DNA of 12,266 nucleotides, taken from a halophilic archaeon J07HX64. GTDB taxonomy: Archaea > Halobacteriota > Halobacteria > Halobacteriales > Haloarculaceae. The position numbers and the translations under genes are program-made. The notes under the pieces are model-generated. The model did not search any database and was not told the DNA's origin. It saw only the letters and a list, made by a program, of their open reading frames with translations. Location of the stretch: NCBI GenBank assembly GCA_000416085.1, contig KE356579.1, positions 93,535 to 105,800 on the forward strand. The letters run 5' to 3'. This document shows, piece by piece, positions 1-7,108 of the stretch. Each line of letters starts with the position of its first letter. The first letter of the stretch is position 1.

Positions 1-2916
1 GTACTACGCCGGTAGAAAGGGTGGGGATGCTGTGTGCACAAGTTGTGGCACTCACGGACTCGGGCGAGTATCCCCCGGGCAACGAGTGCGAGTACGACCA
101 CCAGCGCGCCGAACCCGGGACCGTCGCCGTCCGCACTCGAATCGTTGTCTCCGCCGGGGTCGGTATCGTTGTCGGGGTCATCGTCACCTCCGCCAGGGTC
201 GGTATCGTCGTCGGGGTCACCGTCACCCCCGCCGGGGTCGGTATCGTCGTCGGGGTCACCGTCACCCCCGCCGGGGTCGGTATCGTTGTCGGGGTCATCG
301 TCATCAGGTGTCGACCCCTCGACGGCGTACAGCGTGCTCGACCCCTGGGCGTAGACGGCATCACCGGTTGTTGCTGGCGAGAGACTCGCCAGTCCGTCCG
401 CGACGAACGACCACTGTTCGTCACCGGTCGCCGGGTCAAGCGCGGACAGTACGCCGCCCTGATTACCGACGTAGAGACTCCCGTCCGTCGCCACGAGTGG
501 CGCGTTCACCGCGTCGGCAGTCGTGACAGTCCAGCGGCGTTCGCCGGAGGATGTCGCTATCGCGTGGACGGTCCCCTCGGCACTCCCAACGTAGAGGCTC
601 CCGTTCGTCACGATGGGTGCGGTGTTGAGCGACCCGTTCAGCTCGAGGCGCCACTGCTGCTCACCGCTCCCCGCGTCGAGTGCGGTTACTATCCCAGTTG
701 TTGTCGCCGGGCTACCTGCGGCGCCGGTATCGACACTCGTGTACACCGTCCCACCCGCCACGGTAACCGAGGGGGTGAGACTGGCAGTCTCGTGTGTCCA
801 GGCCACGTCGCCGGTTGTAGCGTTTAGGGCGTGGATCTGACCCACTCCCGCGGTGACATTCGCTGTCGACACGAAGACCGTCCCCGCCGAGACGGACAAC
901 CCGGGTCGAGTCGCTCCGTCAAGTTCGGTCTGCCAGGTCTGGTTGCCGGTGGTGGTGTCGACGGCGACCACCCCCGACCTGGTGCCGGCGAACAGCGTGT
1001 TGCCCGTGACCGTCGGTTCCGTTGCCGCCTTTTCGGTCACGCCGGAGCCCTCACGTTCACCGGTCGCCGCGTCGAGCGCGTTGACAGTCCCGGCCGCTGT
1101 CTTGACAAAGACGGTGTCGCCGGCGACCGTCAGCCGCGTGAGGAAGCGCCCGCCAACTGCACTGCGCCACCGCGTGTCACCGGTCGCCGCGTCGACAGCA
1201 ACTACCTTCGACTCGCTGGTGCTGACGTAGACGGTCCCGTTCGACACGCGCAGTGCGCTGGTCCGGTTGCCGAGGTCTGCTTGCCACAGTTGATCACCGG
1301 TTGCGCCGTCGAGTGCCGACAGCGTCCCGTTCCCGGACTGGACGTAGATAGCTCCGTCTGCTATTGTCAACTCGGCGTCGAACTCGGATGCCCAGGTGAC
1401 GTTCGACCGCGCCCACGGAGCGGGCGACTGTGAACTGTTGAAGATGACCCCCTGGTCGATCTCGGCGAGTTCGTCGACAGATGGCGCGTTGACGATGCGG
1501 AGACTGGTACCGCTCCGGTTGATGTGGAACGCGTCGCCGAACCCACTACTCTCGGGAATTCGGTAGGTGTTCGACAGGCCCGCGACCGGGTCGGCCCCGT
1601 TGTAGGTGAGCAGTCGATGGTATGCGTCGTGGAACTCCCGCGCATCGGCCGGCGTGTCCCAGGCCATCTCGTAGACGTAGCCGGTCGCATTCGACGTCGT
1701 CCCGACGTAGGGGAGCAGTCTGTCACCGTCCCACCCGGTCGTCGCGGGGTGGTCGTAGCTGAGTCTCTGCCCCCCGGGTCCACCGGCCGCGTGGTTCTGG
1801 ATCGAGATGATATCCCCGCCGGTGGACAGCGCCGGAGAGAGTAGTGACACGTACAGTCCGGGTTCGCCGACAGACCCCGTGAGGCGCTCGCCGTCGGCTG
1901 TCAGAGGCTGCCAGGTGTCCGTGCTCCGGTCGCGAACCTCCAGCTCACTCGGGTCGTCCTCCCCGTATCTGTCCGGGTGGATAACCTGTTCCGTGCTCGT
2001 GGGCGGGTTCTCGTAGAGACTGTCGACAGCCGCCCAGCCCATCTGCTGGTGTCTGTTGCTGACGAACTCCTGTCCCGACTCGTACGGTTGCTGGAACAGT
2101 TTCTCCATGCCCCTGTTGAGGTCGGAGAGGTCCGGAATGGTGGTTCGGTCCGGGCGATAACAGGTCCCGCTCCAGCTGACTCACAGCGCTGTTCGTACAG
2201 GTCCTGCACGTAGTTCGCGTCACCCTCGATGTAGCTGTTTCGCGTGTTTCGCTCCTCGATTGTCTCGATCCCCGGGATGTCGAACTGGTTGTCCTGCTGG
2301 GCGTGGAACAGTTCCTGTGCGAGTATCGCCTCGCGGATCTGTCGGACCTCACTGTTCGGGGATATCATCGTCACGTTGCCGGTGCCGGTCTGTAGTAACC
2401 GTTGACAGCGCCGGTCAGTGCCTGCCGTGACTCGACGGCGTTACTGGACTCGTTTATCAGGAAGAGTGCCTCGTACTGTGTGTTGAGTAGTGTTTGCTCT
2501 GCCTCCCCCGAGGATTCGCTCTCGAACTGTCCCTCGGCAACTGCCGACTCCTGCTCGTCGGCGTAGAGTACCCGCACCGGCGGGGTCCGGTCGAACTCGA
2601 TACCCCGGACCGACTCGACGCGGGCCATCGTCCGCGCGACGACAGCCTCGAGTTCGGACTCCGTGATCCCGTCAGACTGGTTGATCGAGAGTGTCGCGTT
2701 TGCCCAGACGCCGCTCTCCCAACCCAGTCGGTCCGAGGCCGGGTCCGGCAGATCTGTCTCGACGACTGATTCGTCGACTGTGACGTTACCGTCTGTTGCC
2801 GTCACGTTCTCACCGGCCGCCGGGGCAGCAACGAATCCGAGACAGAGCGCAAGTATACCGACAGCGAGTATTACACTCCGCCATCGTGTCAGAGTCGCTT
2901 GAGGTCGCGATAACAT
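1..2916 (-). pseudogene. Broken Hvo_1808-type surface protein fused to a PQQ beta-propeller (runs off left edge)
   Basis: This is a predicted secreted, membrane-anchored surface protein of about 970 codons whose frame is broken twice. From the start at 2916 it encodes a signal peptide (hydrophobic VILAVGILALCLGFVAAPAA), then an Hvo_1808-type domain with a metalloprotease-like segment AQELFHAQQDNQFD. Eight PQQ-type blades follow (ALDGATGDQLW, AVDAATGDTRW and so on to ALDPATGDEQW), then an Asp/Gly-rich linker and a GPGFG-plus-hydrophobic tail resembling a PGF-CTERM anchor. The frame changes near 2384-2388 (YYRP to GTGNVTMISP) and near 2174-2180 (RCES to W-S-G-T-C). One added base at each site would restore continuity. 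The first His of HExxH reads Gln. I chose 2916 over the ATG at 2940 because a TATA box lies 29 bases upstream. No stop is reached in the window. Either the gene is decaying or the assembly has two indels; the decayed neighbours favour decay. Confidence 0.85.
150..306 (-). repeat. 39-bp tandem repeat encoding an acidic linker
   Basis: Nearly four direct copies of a 39-base unit begin at 159, 198, 237 and 276, with a partial copy before the first. On the minus strand each full unit encodes DPDDDTDPGGGDG or a close variant (DPDN for DPDD). It forms the flexible linker between the beta-propeller and the C-terminal anchor of the broken surface protein. The units at 198-236 and 237-275 appear identical base for base, which suggests a recent duplication. 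The period is a multiple of three, so copy-number change keeps the frame. Confidence 0.9.
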
Positions 2917-2941
2917 TCTGTCTCGTTCTGTGAGGCACACG

Positions 2942-2948
2942 TATAAAA
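2942..2948 (-). promoter_or_regulatory. TATA box of the surface-protein gene
   Basis: The minus strand reads TTTTATA, centred about 29 bases before the ATG at 2916. This is the expected spacing for an archaeal TATA box driving a leaderless transcript, and it favours 2916 as the start over 2940. Confidence 0.6.
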
Positions 2949-2987
2949 CCAGTTTAGCCGGTTGCTACCACGGCCACTGTGCGACAG

Positions 2988-2996
2988 ATATAAGTA
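2988..2996 (+). promoter_or_regulatory. TATA-like element facing the lipid-gene cluster
   Basis: The plus strand reads AGATATAAG, in a short divergent region about 100 bases before the first recognisable codons of the phosphatidyltransferase pseudogene. It may be the original promoter of that cluster with part of the gene's 5' end now deleted. This is inferred from position only. Confidence 0.35.
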
Positions 2997-3087
2997 AGCC
3001 GAGCGGTCGGTCACAGATCGAGAACCCCGAGACGGCGAGGGCAGGTATCACTGTCTCGCTGCGACACCGCGCCGTTCAGCTCCCGTT

Positions 3088-3490
3088 CCGATGAGCTTCG
3101 ACGGAGTGGTCGCACGGACGGACGACCAACCTCGGGGGGCGTCTTCATCTGGCGTTCGACACCTCCGGCTTCGTTGTCGCGCATCTAGTCGCCGTTCTCT
3201 GGGGCCAACTCCCGGTCTGGTACCTCTTGCTCTCTGCAACCAGGTAGCTCTACCGTGGCATGTTAGCTTGGCGACGACACGCGACCACTGTTTGACCCAT
3301 CCGACAGCGACTTGCGTAAGTATCTCGTCGGTGTGCGGATGCTGTTTCTCACTGCGGCGCTCACACCGACTGTGCCGACAGAAGCCGTCTGGACTGTCGC
3401 CCCGTTTCTCTCCTTGCTTCACCCTCGGTGTTTGCCCGGGATCTCCCGGCTGTCACTGATCGGCTCTCCAGCCAGAACCGACGAGGATGA
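3088..3490 (+). pseudogene. CDP-alcohol phosphatidyltransferase remnant
   Basis: This is the decayed 3' two-thirds of a membrane enzyme that would move a phosphoalcohol head group onto a lipid from a CDP-activated donor. Pieces in three frames join into one family-like protein: SFDGVVARTDDQPRG (from 3094), RLHLAFDTSGFVVAHLVAV with WGQLPVWYLLLSATR (3141-3244), a TAG at 3245-3247 where the family usually has an aromatic residue, LYRGMLAWRRHATTV, FDPSDSDLRKYLVGVRMLF with the following helix (about 3291-3400), and SVFARDLPAVTDRLSSQNRRG ending at the TGA at 3488. The family motif is DxxDGxxAR...GxxxDxxxD. DG and AR are present, but one Asp reads His and the leading Asp is absent. The amino-terminal helices are missing. 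Three frameshifts plus a nonsense codon make this clearly non-functional. Its stop abuts the next gene, so the two were probably an operon. Confidence 0.75.
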
Positions 3491-3982
3491 GTGTGCTCCG
3501 GGCCTGTGTTTTTCAACGTGCTCTTTCCAACGCATCTTCTCGCGACTGCCACGTTAGGCCGGGTGTCGCGACTGTCGACACCGTGGCTGGTGGCCGGTGC
3601 AGCGGTTCCCGATATAATCGACAAGCCGCTCGGAGTGTCCGGCATCGTCGACCTGTATCACACTGTTGGGCACTCTGTCCTGTTTCTGGTCGTGATAATT
3701 CCCATCGCGCTGTACAGTAACAGTGGCCGTGCAGTGGCGGTCGGGTGGGGTTCACACGTCGCTCTCGATGGAGTGCACGTGGTCGTCAACGGACGGGCAA
3801 TCGACCTGCTATCACACGGCTGGCCCGTCACTGCGCCGCCCGGCCCGCCGGATATCCCGTCGGGGTCGTTTTTCAGCCACTATCTTGGCTCGCCGTCGTT
3901 TCTTCTCGAGGTCGTGCTGTGGCTACTGGCCGGACTAACACTGCTTTACAACATCCGCCCGGACCTCGACGGTGAGAGCTGA
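3491..3982 (+). CDS. Membrane-bound metal-dependent hydrolase (YdjM/DUF457-like)
   Basis: A predicted integral membrane protein of about 160 residues with the residue pattern of the YdjM/DUF457 metal-dependent hydrolases. It has PTHLL near the amino terminus, PDIIDK, YHTVGHS and WGSHVALDGVH, which together supply the conserved His and Asp residues thought to bind metal. Three or four hydrophobic segments surround them, for example HSVLFLVVIIPIALY and LLEVVLWLLAGLTLLY. The frame is uninterrupted. The first start is a GTG at 3491, directly after the TGA of the phosphatidyltransferase remnant. A GTG at 3506 gives an amino terminus closer to the PTHLL motif and is equally possible. It sits among broken genes yet keeps every recognisable motif residue, so it may still be used. 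The substrate is unknown; the neighbours suggest lipid or envelope work. Confidence 0.7.
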   Translation: MCSGPVFFNVLFPTHLLATATLGRVSRLSTPWLVAGAAVPDIIDKPLGVSGIVDLYHTVGHSVLFLVVIIPIALYSNSGRAVAVGWGSHVALDGVHVVVNGRAIDLLSHGWPVTAPPGPPDIPSGSFFSHYLGSPSFLLEVVLWLLAGLTLLYNIRPDLDGES

Positions 3983-4192
3983 TGCTGACGCACAACTTCC
4001 TGTCGAGTCCGTACCTGTCGGTCCGGACACGATGTCTGACCTGTCCCGTCGCCCACCGCGGAACAGCAGTTCCGGCTTCGACTCCGCCGGTGTAACGAGT
4101 TTGAGGACGGCTCTCCCCGGTGTGCGCGACTCTGTCGGTCGGTGTGAGACTGTCCGAACCGAGAGCCAATCTGCCTCTGCCGGTTACCACTG
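3983..4192 (+). other. Spacer without a recognisable gene
   Basis: About 210 bases between the hydrolase and the PAP2-like gene. Short open stretches exist in several frames, but none reads like a known family and there is no convincing TATA box or repeat. It may be worn-out coding sequence, since the flanking genes are decayed, but nothing in it can be identified. Confidence 0.4.
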
Positions 4193-4993
4193 TTGACCTG
4201 TATAGCACACCTCCTCGAAGGGTTCGTTCAGGCCGTTCGATGGCTCGACGCCCGTGTTGTCGAACTTCGGATGCCGCTACTCACGAAACTACTGAACTCG
4301 GTCACCGGTCTCGGCTCCGCGACGACTGGGGTGGTCGCTCTCGGACCGTTCTCCCTGGCTGGCCGGGAGCGGGAGTTTCGAGCCTCGCTGGTCGCACTGA
4401 CGCTCAGCAGACTGCTTGTCGGGTTGCTGATGATCACGGTCCAGCGGCCGTATCCGTCCAGTTCGGCCTGTCTGACCGGTGATGCCGAGACGGTCACACA
4501 CTCGTTTCCATCCGGCCACGCTGCTGCTGTCGCGGTCTTTGCCACTGTGACTCGACGGTCCAAGAGGCTCCCGTTCCTCATCGCGGCGACCCTCGCCGCG
4601 GTGGTCGCTATCTCGCGGGTGTATCCCGGCACCCGCTTTTTGTCTGACACGATTGTTGGGTTATCTATCCGAGTCGGGGCCGTGGTCCTCGCGGAACGAC
4701 CTCTCGATTCCGAGCGGATCACTCTCCCGTGCCCACTCTGCCGGACGAAAATCTTGGAGACTTCCTTCGAGGGCCACCGTCGTCAGAGTCGCTGTCGCCC
4801 ACGTCGTCCGAACTGCCGTCGTCGTCGGGTATCGACCCCTCGACAGCGTACAGCGTGGTCGGCCCCTCAGTGTAGACGGGACGACCGTGTCGAGACCCCC
4901 CTGTTTCGTGTGGAGCACGCACACATTTCGAACAGGTGTTCCCCTCTATTTCCTGTGGAACGGGAGAGGTCCGACCGACAGCCCGGGTTTTGA
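4193..4993 (+). CDS. Degenerate PAP2-family membrane phosphatase with aberrant tail
   Basis: This is a PAP2/phosphatidic-acid-phosphatase-type membrane protein that is probably inactive. From the TTG at 4193, residues 1-170 are family-like: VQRP (83-86), SFPSGHAAA (104-112) and SRVYPGTRFLSD (141-152). The family signature is KxxxxxxRP, PSGH, SRxxxxxHxxxD. Here the Lys is absent and the catalytic His of the third motif is Arg148 (CGC at 4634-4636, one transition from CAC). No ATG or GTG precedes the conserved region: the upstream in-frame stop is at 4145, then only CTG, TTG and an ATA at the place where homologues might start. After about residue 180 the tail becomes Arg/Cys-rich and is read from the antisense strand of a PQQ-gene remnant, so the native 3' end is lost. 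It may or may not be translated. It follows the hydrolase and may once have shared its operon. Confidence 0.65.
   Translation: MTCIAHLLEGFVQAVRWLDARVVELRMPLLTKLLNSVTGLGSATTGVVALGPFSLAGREREFRASLVALTLSRLLVGLLMITVQRPYPSSSACLTGDAETVTHSFPSGHAAAVAVFATVTRRSKRLPFLIAATLAAVVAISRVYPGTRFLSDTIVGLSIRVGAVVLAERPLDSERITLPCPLCRTKILETSFEGHRRQSRCRPRRPNCRRRRVSTPRQRTAWSAPQCRRDDRVETPLFRVEHAHISNRCSPLFPVERERSDRQPGF
4774..4885 (-). pseudogene. Carboxy-terminal remnant of a second PQQ surface protein
   Basis: The minus strand encodes PVYTEGPTTLYAVEGSIPDD followed by a Ser/Asp-rich stretch. The broken gene at the left edge encodes AVYAQGSSTLYAVEGSTPDD at its last propeller segment, also followed by an acidic linker. 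The DNA at 4828-4880 and 307-359 aligns without gaps at roughly 80 percent by eye. Only the end of the last blade and the linker survive. There is no 39-base repeat, no anchor and no recognisable upstream blades. It lies antisense within the tail of the PAP2-like frame. Confidence 0.75.
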
Positions 4994-5057
4994 ACGGATT
5001 GTGACAGGTGGCCGGTGTCCCCGGGCTCGGGTGGCGCCTGACCGGTCCTCACGGAGG

Positions 5058-6296
5058 TCACCCGACAGTCAACTGGTCGCCGACCCCGGGCGCACTCGCC
5101 TCGTAGCCGTCCGTCCGGAGTCGGTCGGCAAAGCCCTCGCAGTCGTCGCCGTGGACAGCGAGCACCGGCGTGTCCCGGTATGAGTCGAGAAACGAGCGCA
5201 ACCCCTCGCGGTCGGCGTGTGCGGAGAAGTCGTACTGTTCGACCTGCGCGCTGACCGGGACAACCCCGTTATCGAGGGGGAGTCGCCCGTTCTCCAGTAG
5301 TTCCCGGCCGGGGGTGCCCGGGACCTGGTAGCCGGTCATCGCGATCTTGTTCGTCGGGTGGCTCCGTATCTCGGGGATATACGAGAGCGCGGGACCGCCG
5401 TTGAGCATCCCCGCGGTGGTGACGATGACGGTGTTTGTGTCGGCGATGCGCTCGCGCTGGCCATCCCGGCCGGTGACCGTGCGAGCGTTCGCACTCGCGC
5501 GTTTGAGTGCCTCGGGGTTCCGGAGGAACTCGGGGTGCTGGCGGAGCAGACGGGTCACCTCGACACCCATCCCATCGACGTAGCAGTCGATGTCGCTGTC
5601 GGCGAGCAACAGCAGTATCTCCTGTGTGCGACCGATCGCGAACGCCGGCACGACGACGGTACCGCCCTCCCAGACAGTCGTCCGGACGCTGTCGATGAAC
5701 CGTTGCTCGACACGGTCGCGGTCCTCGTGGGTCGTGTCCGCGTAGGTGCTCTCCGTGAGGACGATGTCGGCCTCGGGGCGGGCACGCGTGCCGGCGACGA
5801 GGCGCTGGTCGTCGGTGTGGAAGTCGGCGGTACAGAGCAGGCGTGTCTCCCCGTCGTCGATGAGGACGTGTGCGCTGCCGGGGATGTGTCCGGCGTCGAA
5901 CAGCGTGACCTCGTGACCCGCCGCCTCGAACGGGTCGCGGTAGCTGTGTGTCTGTGAGACCTGTGTGACTCGCCGGAGGTTCGTCTCGGTGAACCGGCAC
6001 TGCGGGGTGTTGCCGTGGAGTTTCAGCGTGTCACGGGCGAGCACCATCGCCAGCGCCCGTGTCGGCGGTGTCCAGTGGATCGGTGGCCGGGCGTCACCCG
6101 ACAGCAGTGCCGGCACCGCGCCCGCGTGATCGAGGTGGGCGTGGCTCACCACCACCGCGTCCGGGTCTGTGTCTGCGTCTAACGGATACCGAAGTGGGGT
6201 CGAGGTCTGCAGTCCAAAGTCCAGAAGCAACGAACCGTTGACCAGCAGCGCGCTCCGTCCGATCTCGTCCGCACCACCGAGAAATCTGAGGTCCAT
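5058..6296 (-). CDS. Beta-CASP metallo-beta-lactamase ribonuclease (aCPSF2-like)
   Basis: A 412-residue cytoplasmic MBL-fold protein of the beta-CASP group, predicted to cut or trim RNA with two zinc ions. Visible motifs in order are HAHLDH (52-57), DAGH (134-137), ADFHTDD (157-163), ESTYAD (182-187), the beta-CASP segment VPAFAIGRTQEILLLL (216-231), TAGMLNGGPA (294-303), SAHAD (358-362) and VHGD (381-384). These cover MBL motifs 1-4 and beta-CASP motifs A-C. There is no amino-terminal KH region, so it resembles the shorter archaeal aCPSF2/RNase J-like proteins rather than aCPSF1. The frame is open upstream to 6677, but that extension is Arg-rich and overlaps the next gene. The ATG at 6296 starts the conserved MDLRFLGGADEIG. 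No clear TATA box precedes it, and the 59-base gap to the upstream gene fits co-transcription. Confidence 0.9.
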   Translation of the reverse strand: MDLRFLGGADEIGRSALLVNGSLLLDFGLQTSTPLRYPLDADTDPDAVVVSHAHLDHAGAVPALLSGDARPPIHWTPPTRALAMVLARDTLKLHGNTPQCRFTETNLRRVTQVSQTHSYRDPFEAAGHEVTLFDAGHIPGSAHVLIDDGETRLLCTADFHTDDQRLVAGTRARPEADIVLTESTYADTTHEDRDRVEQRFIDSVRTTVWEGGTVVVPAFAIGRTQEILLLLADSDIDCYVDGMGVEVTRLLRQHPEFLRNPEALKRASANARTVTGRDGQRERIADTNTVIVTTAGMLNGGPALSYIPEIRSHPTNKIAMTGYQVPGTPGRELLENGRLPLDNGVVPVSAQVEQYDFSAHADREGLRSFLDSYRDTPVLAVHGDDCEGFADRLRTDGYEASAPGVGDQLTVG

Positions 6297-6355
6297 ACCG
6301 TACAGAGAGTCTCCGGAGACATGTGTCACTCGATGGATGGTCACACGACACCGGG

Positions 6356-6640
6356 TTACTCGACACCGGGACGGACGCGGAACCGACGGTAGGTGTCGCC
6401 GTACGCGAGTTCGAGCGAGCCGACCCACCAGTTCCACCGCTCGACGAGCGTGTACCCGTGCGGGGCGTCCCCAAGATTGCCGAGCACGACCCGGTCGGTG
6501 AGGTCGTAGCCGGCATCCCCGGCGAGTCGACCGGAATCCGCGAGGTCGCCGGCCTGTCGGGCTACTGTCCGTGCCGGCCCCTCCTCGGCGCCGAACTCGC
6601 TCGTGAGTGTCTCGACGAGTCGCTGCCGGTTCACATACAC
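6356..6640 (-). CDS. Small conserved haloarchaeal protein of unknown function
   Basis: A protein of about 92-94 residues, acidic and soluble with no membrane segment. Two parts stand out: an amino-terminal helical section with alternating charged residues (RQRLVETLTSEFGAEEGPAR) and a carboxy-terminal aromatic section with ERWNWWVGSLELAYG and YRRFRVR. I recall similar ERWNWW proteins in haloarchaea but no function for them. The first start is a GTG at 6640; a second GTG at 6634 sits better with the promoter element at 6657-6664. It ends 59 bases before the beta-CASP gene and may share its transcript. Confidence 0.7.
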   Translation of the reverse strand: MYVNRQRLVETLTSEFGAEEGPARTVARQAGDLADSGRLAGDAGYDLTDRVVLGNLGDAPHGYTLVERWNWWVGSLELAYGDTYRRFRVRPGVE

Positions 6641-6656
6641 TGTTGGCCCGGCCGAC

Positions 6657-6664
6657 GCTTGAAA
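6657..6664 (-). promoter_or_regulatory. TATA-like TTCAAGCG element of the small conserved gene
   Basis: The minus strand reads TTCAAGCG followed, after two bases, by GGCCGG. The first T lies 29 bases before the GTG at 6634. The same arrangement stands 30 bases before the cysS start. It takes the place of a normal TATA box, which is absent here. Confidence 0.4.
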
Positions 6665-6712
6665 CTGGCGCTGGCACGAACCCGATGAACTCGACCGGGT
6701 GCGCGGGTGGTC

Positions 6713-6982
6713 TCAGTCGGTCGCCAACCCGTATCGACCGGGCTCCGTGTCCGACTCCGGCTCCGCGAACACGAGGCTATCGGCGTTGTACAGCATCCAG
6801 GGGATAGCCCAGTCGAGCAGGATGTCCTCGGTCTGGCGGTCGATCTCCGCCTCCGCGTCGAGCCCCTGCAACAGCCGGGCGACCTCGTAGACGGTGTACA
6901 GCTTCGCCGGGTCGAGCACGTCGACTGGCTCCCTGAATGCGAGCGGCTTGAGCTCCTCGACCTGGTCTCTGGGAACGGGCAT
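6713..6982 (-). CDS. DUF5827-like haloarchaeal protein
   Basis: An 89-residue acidic, soluble protein beginning MPVPRDQVEELKPL. Its core LYTVYEVARLLQGLDAEAEI is followed by a helix containing LLDWAIPWMLYNAD, and it ends EPGRYGLATD. From memory this pattern (TVYE-ARLLQGL, LLDWAIPWM, PGRYGL) matches the uncharacterised haloarchaeal family DUF5827. No catalytic motif, signal peptide or transmembrane helix is visible. The ATG at 6982 is preceded by a weak TTAG element at TATA distance. It lies 72 bases upstream of the next minus-strand gene. The function is unknown. Confidence 0.75.
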   Translation of the reverse strand: MPVPRDQVEELKPLAFREPVDVLDPAKLYTVYEVARLLQGLDAEAEIDRQTEDILLDWAIPWMLYNADSLVFAEPESDTEPGRYGLATD

Positions 6983-7005
6983 ACATCTGGTAGGACAGTC
7001 ACCGG

Positions 7006-7012
7006 CCTAAGA
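7006..7012 (-). promoter_or_regulatory. Weak TATA-like element of the DUF5827-like gene
   Basis: The minus strand reads TCTTAGG, centred about 27 bases before the ATG at 6982 and running directly into GGCCGG. It is a weak match to a TATA box, supported mainly by its position and its likeness to the other two weak promoters in this cluster. Confidence 0.3.
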
Positions 7013-7108
7013 CCTGTGCCTGTGAATCCCCGCTGACGGTGTGCGGTCCGTTCTTTCCTCACCGCTCGACTCACCGCATCCGCTCACCCGACCCGATAGT
7101 TCAGTTCT

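Noticed and set aside
150..306. CRISPR-like array
   Set aside because: The units are contiguous with no unique spacers, lie in a coding frame and encode an acidic linker.
21..827. A 268-codon plus-strand frame rich in VGIVVGV repeats
   Set aside because: It is the exact antisense, in the same codon register, of the surface protein's propeller and acidic linker. The repeats come from the 39-base linker units.
2160..2400. Programmed frameshifting as an explanation for the split surface protein
   Set aside because: I see no slippery heptamer or stimulatory structure at either site. Two same-direction shifts plus a lost motif residue and decayed neighbours fit a pseudogene better.
6297..6677. 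127-residue amino-terminal extension of the beta-CASP ribonuclease
   Set aside because: It is very Arg-rich and overlaps the small conserved gene in another frame, and the family starts at MDLRFLGG.
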